From positions 4,493,254-4,557,253 of the forward strand of contig NZ_CP101750.1 in the NCBI RefSeq assembly GCF_026810505.1: a stretch of 64,000 nt of DNA. The letters are read 5' to 3'. Position numbers and translations under genes: made by a program. The notes beneath the pieces were generated by a model. It made no database searches. It was not told where the DNA came from and saw nothing but the letters and a program-made list of their open reading frames with translations. The stretch comes from Streptomyces sp. Je 1-369 (GTDB taxonomy: Bacteria > Actinomycetota > Actinomycetes > Streptomycetales > Streptomycetaceae). Of the stretch, positions 59,212-64,000 are shown piece by piece (the stretch's first letter is position 1; each line of letters starts with the position of its first letter).

Positions 59212-59823
59212 TCAGAGGCGGTCGATCTCGGTGAGGTCGATGTCGATCGTGAACGGCACGGCGAGCTTGAGCCGGTCGTGATGGATGCCGGTGGGCGCGT
59301 AGGTGCCGGTGTGCGGGTCGAGCTCGTAGGTGTGGACGGCGGGCCGCTTGTTCTCGTCCATCCTGACCAGCCAGTAGTGCCGGATTCCGGCTGCGGCGTA
59401 CTTGCGGGGCTTGGTGTCCTGGTCGCGCTCCTCCGAGTCGGGGGACATGACCTCTACGGCGAGCAGGACGTCCTCCGCCTGGTATCGCGTCTGTGTCTGG
59501 TCGGCGTCGGCCTCCGCGGTCACGACCACGAGGTCCGGCTCGGGTGCCTGCCTGCGGCCGAGGACGACGGCCATCTCGCGGCGGACCCGCAGAGGTTCGG
59601 GGACGGTGGCGCGCAGCCCCTGCTCCAAGAGGTACATGGCCAGTGTGTGGAACTTGCGCTGCGGACTCACGAAGATCAGGCTCCCGTCGATCAACTCTGT
59701 GTGCGGCGGGAGGTCGAGGCTGAAGAATTCGTCCGTCGTGTAGCCGTCCTCAGGTGGCATCGGCCACGCCGAGCCATCGGGCTGGAGTGCGTGCAGCGCT
59801 TCGGTGCGGGGCTCGGCGGTCAT
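59212..59823 (-). CDS. Uma2-like (DUF820) PD-(D/E)XK nuclease-fold protein
   Basis: 203 residues from ATG 59823 with GGGAGGAACC immediately upstream; the open frame extends to 59892 but without support. Core pattern: ELIDGSLIFVSPQRKFH, EPDLVVVTAE, then LLAVEVMSPDSEERDQDTKPRKYAAAGIRHYWLV, read in pieces over about 110-145, which carries the Asp, Glu and Lys of a PD-(D/E)XK site. The family is abundant in actinobacteria and cyanobacteria, commonly labelled Uma2 endonuclease, with no agreed role. A terminator separates it from fadE. Confidence 0.85.
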   Translation of the reverse strand: MTAEPRTEALHALQPDGSAWPMPPEDGYTTDEFFSLDLPPHTELIDGSLIFVSPQRKFHTLAMYLLEQGLRATVPEPLRVRREMAVVLGRRQAPEPDLVVVTAEADADQTQTRYQAEDVLLAVEVMSPDSEERDQDTKPRKYAAAGIRHYWLVRMDENKRPAVHTYELDPHTGTYAPTGIHHDRLKLAVPFTIDIDLTEIDRL

Positions 59824-59880
59824 GGTTCCTCCCATGGACGGGATTCTCGGCCGTTCACTCAGCGTACCCAGGGCATACGA

Positions 59881-59917
59881 CGATGCCGCCACCCGAAAGG
59901 ATCAGGTGGCGGCATCG
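59881..59917 (-). terminator. Terminator after fadE
   Basis: CGATGCCGCCACC (59881-59893) and GGTGGCGGCATCG (59905-59917) form a perfect 13-bp stem with an 11-base loop, 39 bases past the fadE stop on the minus strand. Confidence 0.9.
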
Positions 59918-59956
59918 CGCTGACGTGCGAGAGAAATACGGTCGAACCGGGCCTGA

Positions 59957-61783
59957 CTAGAACGCCGCCTCGTCCAGCTCCATCAGGTCCAGGTCGACCG
60001 CCTCGGCGAGCTTGCGCTCGGCGGTGACGTTCGGGAGGACGTTCGTGGCGAAGAACTTGGCCGCGGCGATCTTGCCGGAGTAGAAGGCCTTGTCCTTCGG
60101 CGAGGCCGTCTCCAGCTTCTCGGCTGCCACCGCGGCACCGCGGAGCAACAGGTAGCCGACGACGACGTCGCCCGAGGCCATCAGGAGGCGGGTCGTGTTG
60201 AGGCCCACCTTGTAGATGGACTTGACGTCCTGCTCCGTCGCCGCGAGGTCCGTCAGCATGACGCCGACGATGGCCTCGAGATCGACCGCGGCCTTGGCCA
60301 GCTCCTCGCGGGCGCCGGCCAGCTCCTCGCCGCCCGTGCCGACCGCGAGGAACTTCTTGATCTCCTCGGCGAGGCCGTTCAGCGCGGCGCCCTGATTGCG
60401 GACGATCTTCCGGAAGAAGTAGTCCTGGCCCTGGATGGCCGTCGTGCCCTCGTAGAGGGTGTCGATCTTGGCGTCACGGATGTACTGCTCGATCGGGTAC
60501 TCCTGGAGGTACCCCGAGCCGCCGAACGTCTGGAGCGACTGCGCCAGCTGTTCGTACGACTTCTCCGAGCCGTAGCCCTTCACGATCGGCAGGAGCAGGT
60601 CGTTGAGGGCGTGCAGCTGCGACGCGTCCTCGCCCGCCGCCTCCTTGACCTGGATGTCGTCCTGGACGGCCGCGGTGTGCAGCACCAGGGCGCGCATGCC
60701 CTCCGCGTACGCCTTCTGCGTCATCAGGGAGCGGCGCACGTCCGGGTGGTGAGTGATCGTCACCTTCGGCGCGGCCTTGTCCATGAACTGGGCCAGGTCG
60801 GGGCCCTGGACGCGCTCCTTGGCGTACTCCAGCGCGTTCAGGTAACCCGTCGACAGCGTCGCGATCGCCTTCGTGCCGACCATCATGCGGGCGAACTCGA
60901 TGATGCGGAACATCTGGCGGATGCCGTCGTGCTTGTCGCCGATCAGCCAGCCCTTGGCGGGGTGCTGGTCGCCGAACGTCATCTCGCACGTGTTGGAGGC
61001 CTTGAGGCCCATCTTGTGCTCGACGTTCGTCGCGTACACGCCGTTGCGCTCGCCCAGCTCGCCGGTCTCCCAGTCGAAGTCGTACTTCGGTACGAGGAAG
61101 AGGGAGAGGCCCTTCGTGCCGGGGCCGTGGCCCTCGGGGCGGGCGAGGACGTAGTGGAGGATGTTCTCCGACATGTCGTGCTCACCGGACGTGATGAACC
61201 GCTTCACACCCTCGATGTGCCAGGAGCCGTCGTCCTGCTGCACGGCCTTCGTGCGGCCCGCGCCCACGTCCGAACCGGCGTCCGGCTCGGTCAGGACCAT
61301 CGTCGAGCCCCACTGCTTCTCGACGGCGATCTCGGCGACCTTCTTCTGCGCCTCGTTGCCCTCCTCGAAGAGGATGCCGGCGAACGCGGGACCGGAGGAG
61401 TACATCCAGACCGCCGGGTTCGCGCCGAGCAGCAGCTCCGCGTAACCCCAGATCAGGGAGCGCGGGGAGGTCGTGCCGCCGATCTCCTCGGGCAGGCCGA
61501 GGCGCCAGTACTCGGAGTCCATGAAGGCCTGGTAGCTCTTCTTGAAGGACGCGGGCACCGGGGCGGTGTTGGTCGCCGGGTCGAAGACCGGCGGGTTGCG
61601 GTCCGCGTCCTCGAAGGACTCGGCCAGCTCGTTCTCGGCAAGGCGGCGCAGTTCGTCGAGGATGCTCTTGGCGGTGTCGACGTCCATCTCCGCGAACGGG
61701 CCGGTGCCGTACAGCTTGTCGCGGCCGAGCACCTCGAAGAGGTTGAACTCGATGTCGCGGAGATTCGACTTGTAGTGGCCCAT
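59957..61783 (-). CDS. Acyl-CoA dehydrogenase, FadE5-like long form
   Basis: 608 residues. An N-terminal extension ([20 protein letters not shown], to about 80) precedes the standard fold: [44 protein letters not shown], and the catalytic-Glu segment [15 protein letters not shown]-terminal helical domain of about 140 residues makes it longer than normal dehydrogenases, like mycobacterial FadE5, which handles a wide range of acyl chain lengths. It is FAD-dependent, beta-oxidation step one. A short palindrome lies 58 bases upstream of its start. Confidence 0.92.
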   Translation of the reverse strand: MGHYKSNLRDIEFNLFEVLGRDKLYGTGPFAEMDVDTAKSILDELRRLAENELAESFEDADRNPPVFDPATNTAPVPASFKKSYQAFMDSEYWRLGLPEEIGGTTSPRSLIWGYAELLLGANPAVWMYSSGPAFAGILFEEGNEAQKKVAEIAVEKQWGSTMVLTEPDAGSDVGAGRTKAVQQDDGSWHIEGVKRFITSGEHDMSENILHYVLARPEGHGPGTKGLSLFLVPKYDFDWETGELGERNGVYATNVEHKMGLKASNTCEMTFGDQHPAKGWLIGDKHDGIRQMFRIIEFARMMVGTKAIATLSTGYLNALEYAKERVQGPDLAQFMDKAAPKVTITHHPDVRRSLMTQKAYAEGMRALVLHTAAVQDDIQVKEAAGEDASQLHALNDLLLPIVKGYGSEKSYEQLAQSLQTFGGSGYLQEYPIEQYIRDAKIDTLYEGTTAIQGQDYFFRKIVRNQGAALNGLAEEIKKFLAVGTGGEELAGAREELAKAAVDLEAIVGVMLTDLAATEQDVKSIYKVGLNTTRLLMASGDVVVGYLLLRGAAVAAEKLETASPKDKAFYSGKIAAAKFFATNVLPNVTAERKLAEAVDLDLMELDEAAF

Positions 61784-61840
61784 GGCGAAGGCTCCGTAAG
61801 CAGGAAAGGGATGAATACCAGCAAGTAGCTACGATGATGC

Positions 61841-61852
61841 TACCCGTCGGTA
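61841..61852. promoter_or_regulatory. Candidate TetR-type palindrome between fadE and SseB-like gene
   Basis: TACCCGTCGGTA has inverted TACC/GGTA arms; the minus-strand reading TTACCGACGGGTAGC resembles TetR sites seen before acyl-CoA genes. A GTAGC/GCTAC pair overlaps it. Motif evidence only. Confidence 0.35.
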
Positions 61853-61911
61853 ATAAGACGCAACCCCTAACCGTCCATCTGTGACGTCCGTGACTCAGTA
61901 CGCTTACGCGC

Positions 61912-62403
61912 ATGTACGGCTACGACCAGAATCCCGGCGCCCAGCAGCAGTACGCCCCGCCGGGCGCGCAGCCGCCACCGCAGCAGATGCAGGGCATGCC
62001 CGGCGGTGGCTACGGCCAGCAGCCCCCGCTCTACCCCGAGCCCTCGCCGCCGTCCCTCGCGGACGCCGTGCGCGCCTTCACGACGGGGTCGATGTCCGCC
62101 GAGGACTTCCAGCAGGCCTTCGCCACGTCGAAGGTCTACTGCCCGCGCGGCGACAACCCCGGCTTCCTCGCGCTGCACAACACCCAGCAGCCCGTGATCC
62201 CGATGTTCACCTCCCTCAAGGAGCTGCGCCGGTACGCGGGCAAGGACTCCAAGTACTTCGTGATCACCGGCGCGGAGGTCATCGACCTCCTCCCGACGGG
62301 GTACGGCTTCGTCCTCGACATGGAGGGCGAGCACCGCATGGTCTTCGACGCGAAGGCCGTGGAGCAGATGGTCGACTTCGCGATGCGGCGCATGTACGGG
62401 TGA
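61912..62403 (+). CDS. SseB-like protein with Gln/Pro-rich N-terminus
   Basis: 163 residues from ATG 61912. The first about 45 residues are Tyr/Gln/Pro/Gly-rich (MYGYDQNPGAQQQYAPPG) and probably disordered. From about 46 an SseB-N-like domain follows: SLADAVRAFTTGSMSAEDFQQAF, PVIPMFTSLKELRRYAG, and VLDMEGEHRMVFD. The family is widespread in Streptomyces without known role; the type III effector link of the name does not apply here. Divergent from fadE. Confidence 0.82.
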   Translation: MYGYDQNPGAQQQYAPPGAQPPPQQMQGMPGGGYGQQPPLYPEPSPPSLADAVRAFTTGSMSAEDFQQAFATSKVYCPRGDNPGFLALHNTQQPVIPMFTSLKELRRYAGKDSKYFVITGAEVIDLLPTGYGFVLDMEGEHRMVFDAKAVEQMVDFAMRRMYG

Positions 62404-62456
62404 CGCGCGCGCGTTGATCCGGGTGTGGACGGGGGCCGCACCCGATGCTCTGACCT

Positions 62457-63881
62457 ATGCCTTCGTCCAGGATCTTGCGTCGCCGTCCCGCCGTCCTCGT
62501 GACCGTCGCCGTGAGCGCGGCGGTGAGCGCGGCCCTGCTCGGCACCGCCTCCGCGGAGACCGCCGCCCCCGCCGAGACCGGCGCCGAACGTGCCCGCCGC
62601 CTCTTCCTCGACCACGGGCCCAAGGCCGCCGTGCTGACCGCCGCGCACCGCGGCCAGTGGCGCAAGGCCCCCGAGAACAGCCTCGCCGCGCTCCGGGCGG
62701 GCTTCGCGGACGGCGCCGAGATCGTCGAGGTCGACGTCCGGATGACCAAGGACAAAGTCCCCGTCCTGATGCACGACGCGACCGTCGACCGCACCACGAA
62801 CGGCAAAGGGCGCGTCTCCGACCTCACCCTCGCCCAGCTGCGCGGCCTCAAGCTGCGCGCGGGTCTGGGCGGCCGCCGGGCGCCGCTCACCGGTGAACGC
62901 GTCCCCACCGTCGCCGACGCCATGAAGGCCGCCCGCACGCTCGGGCTCGTCAACCTCGACCAGTCCTGGGAGGACCGCGAGGCGGTCTGGCGGGTCCTGG
63001 AGGAGACGGGCACCGTCCGCAACGGCCTCTTCAAGTCCCGCGCCCCGGTGCCGGAGGTGCGCGCGTTCCTCGGCCGCCACAAGGACGCGCTCTACATGCA
63101 CCTGGTGGAGGACGCCAACGCCGGGTCCGTGGGGGAGTTCGGGAAGAGCAGGCCGCCCGCGTTCGAGGTCGTCTTCGACGACGTCCGCGACAAGGTGGCC
63201 GCTCCCGCCTTCGTCCGTGGGCTGCGGTCGACCGGCCGCGTCTGGTTCAACACGATGCGGGACGGCTCCGCCGCCCGCTTCACCGACGAGGCGTCGCTGA
63301 TCGACCCCGCGCGCGGCTGGGGCAGACTCATCGCCGACTACGGGGCGACGATCCTGCAGACCGACAACGTGCAGGCCCTCAGGTCCTACCTGACCACGGG
63401 CGCCGCGGGCCGGGTGCCGCCCGGCGCGGTCCGCGTCCAGGCGGAGGGGTACGCCCCCGGTGGCGAGGGCAAGGCGTACCACGACACCGACGCGGGGAAC
63501 CGGGGGGACGGGCCGGGGCGGCGCGGCGAGAACGTCGACGTGTGCGACCACGACGGGGCCGTGGTGGTCTGCTGGATGCGCGGTTCGGAGTGGCTCACGT
63601 ACGCGGTCGACGTACCGAAGACCGGGCGGTACGCGCTCAAGATCCGGGCGTCGTCCCCGTACGAGCCCGCCGGGACCTGTCGGATCGCCTACGACGGCGG
63701 CAGGCCGGGCAAGGCCGTACGGGTCGCGGGCACCACCGCCCACCACGCCTTCTTCCTCCAGGACAGCCGTGACCCGCGGCAGCTCACCCGCGGTCGGCAC
63801 ACCGTGCGCCTCTCCCTGGACGAGGGCGCCTTCCAGAACTGGAACCTCGACTACCTGCAGCTGGAGCCGGTCCGCTCCTGA
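62457..63881 (+). CDS. Secreted glycerophosphodiester phosphodiesterase with C-terminal carbohydrate-binding-like domain
   Basis: 474 residues. A signal peptide (basic MPSSRILRRRP, hydrophobic core, cleavage near ASA-ET, about 33) is followed by a GDPD TIM barrel with AAHRGQWRKAPENSLAAL (catalytic His), EVDVRMTKDKVPVLMHDATVDRTTNG read in pieces (Glu, Asp, second His), then a beta-rich C-terminal domain (about 330-474) with VQAEGYAPGGEGKAYHDTD and LDYLQLEPV, like CBM6-type modules. It would hydrolyse glycerophosphodiesters outside the cell, releasing glycerol 3-phosphate. Confidence 0.9.
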   Translation: MPSSRILRRRPAVLVTVAVSAAVSAALLGTASAETAAPAETGAERARRLFLDHGPKAAVLTAAHRGQWRKAPENSLAALRAGFADGAEIVEVDVRMTKDKVPVLMHDATVDRTTNGKGRVSDLTLAQLRGLKLRAGLGGRRAPLTGERVPTVADAMKAARTLGLVNLDQSWEDREAVWRVLEETGTVRNGLFKSRAPVPEVRAFLGRHKDALYMHLVEDANAGSVGEFGKSRPPAFEVVFDDVRDKVAAPAFVRGLRSTGRVWFNTMRDGSAARFTDEASLIDPARGWGRLIADYGATILQTDNVQALRSYLTTGAAGRVPPGAVRVQAEGYAPGGEGKAYHDTDAGNRGDGPGRRGENVDVCDHDGAVVVCWMRGSEWLTYAVDVPKTGRYALKIRASSPYEPAGTCRIAYDGGRPGKAVRVAGTTAHHAFFLQDSRDPRQLTRGRHTVRLSLDEGAFQNWNLDYLQLEPVRS

Positions 63882-63923
63882 GGTCCGCTCATGAGGTTCC
63901 GCTCCTGAGGTTCCGCTCCTGCG

Positions 63924-63951
63924 GGCCCGGCGGGAATTCCCGCCGGGCCCC
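63924..63951. terminator. Perfect palindromic terminator after the phosphodiesterase gene
   Basis: A 28-bp perfect palindrome with arms GGGCCCGGCGGGAA and TTCCCGCCGGGCCC. Before it, AGGTTCCGCTCCTG is repeated. Confidence 0.85.
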
Positions 63952-63971
63952 GTTCGTTCCAGGTGGCAGAA

Positions 63972-63987
63972 AGTTCTACGTTCAACT
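63972..63987. promoter_or_regulatory. Imperfect palindrome at right edge, possible operator of the next gene
   Basis: AGTTCTACGTTCAACT has AGTT/AACT arms around ACGT, in AT-richer DNA 13 bases from the window end. It may belong to the promoter of a gene outside the window. Confidence 0.3.
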
Positions 63988-64000
63988 AAAGTGAGCGCAC

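Noticed and set aside
61912..62403. SseB-like protein taken as part of a type III secretion system
   Set aside because: No secretion genes nearby; the family name is inherited from an unrelated context and the fold is common in actinobacteria.

Overview
The window is high-GC actinobacterial chromosome, almost certainly Streptomyces. The evidence is GTG, TTG and ATG starts, dense ATGA/GTGA gene overlaps, strong third-position GC bias, and a gene order I recognise from the oriC-proximal core of Streptomyces. Perfect ParB-binding parS palindromes at 523-536 and 39542-39555, and a cluster of DnaA boxes at 3177-3375, support a position close to oriC. I see no insertion sequences, integrases, prophage genes, CRISPR arrays or biosynthetic gene clusters, so this is core rather than accessory DNA.

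Layout. 1-3717: a truncated PLP-fold decarboxylase, parS, a DUF5324 protein, the cyclophilin ppiA, a rhomboid protease, the DnaA-box cluster and crgA. 3860-8199: a cell-surface operon of a DUF881 protein, three class E sortases, a small membrane protein and a PabA/TrpG-type glutamine amidotransferase interleaved with them. 8286-16488: the growth and division signalling block pknB-pbpA-rodA/ftsW-pstP-fhaB-fhaA, all leftward. Together with ppiA, crgA, DUF881 and pabA this reproduces the Mycobacterium tuberculosis Rv0009-Rv0020 order without an adjacent pknA. 16989-20141: tRNA-Leu(CAG), a DUF2252 protein, a J-domain-like protein and a rhodanese.

20155-32311: aromatic and acyl-CoA catabolism. An acyl-CoA dehydrogenase has a KstR-like operator in front. 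The phenylacetyl-CoA epoxidase operon paaABCDE runs leftward. A DUF5819/HTTM membrane pair is coupled to a TrmH-type methyltransferase, and then come paaN and, divergently, paaH plus a TetR regulator. A 19-bp operator is identical in front of paaA and between paaN and paaH. 32343-36798: an Lrp-type regulator divergent from a first branched-chain 2-oxoacid dehydrogenase operon (E1alpha, E1beta, E2). A relaxed copy of the same operator lies in its promoter region.

36917-46996: a MobA-DUF6457 fusion, MoeA and a K+ channel (parS sits across the moeA stop and the channel start), a quinone oxidoreductase, an 8-bp tandem array, the proteasome activator Bpa, two divergent Ser/Thr kinases and a flavin-type split-barrel protein. 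47164-51894: a NarL/DevR-type response regulator divergent from a second branched-chain dehydrogenase operon, with two nested palindromes between them. 51995-63881: a D,D-carboxypeptidase, a GntR/MFS pair, a mycothiol-dependent-isomerase-like protein, a nitrilase-family hydrolase, small proteins, an M18 aminopeptidase, a Uma2-like protein, a FadE5-like acyl-CoA dehydrogenase, an SseB-like protein and a secreted glycerophosphodiesterase.

How they fit together. The left half combines peptidoglycan elongation and division machinery with its kinase, phosphatase and FHA control and a surface-anchoring system. The middle supplies acyl-CoA and branched-chain acyl-CoA metabolism under TetR/Lrp control. 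Chromosome-organisation sites (parS, DnaA boxes) run through the whole window, some inside coding or promoter DNA. Operator, parS and DnaA-box calls come from reading motifs by eye. Function calls rest on recalled family motifs, with no database search.
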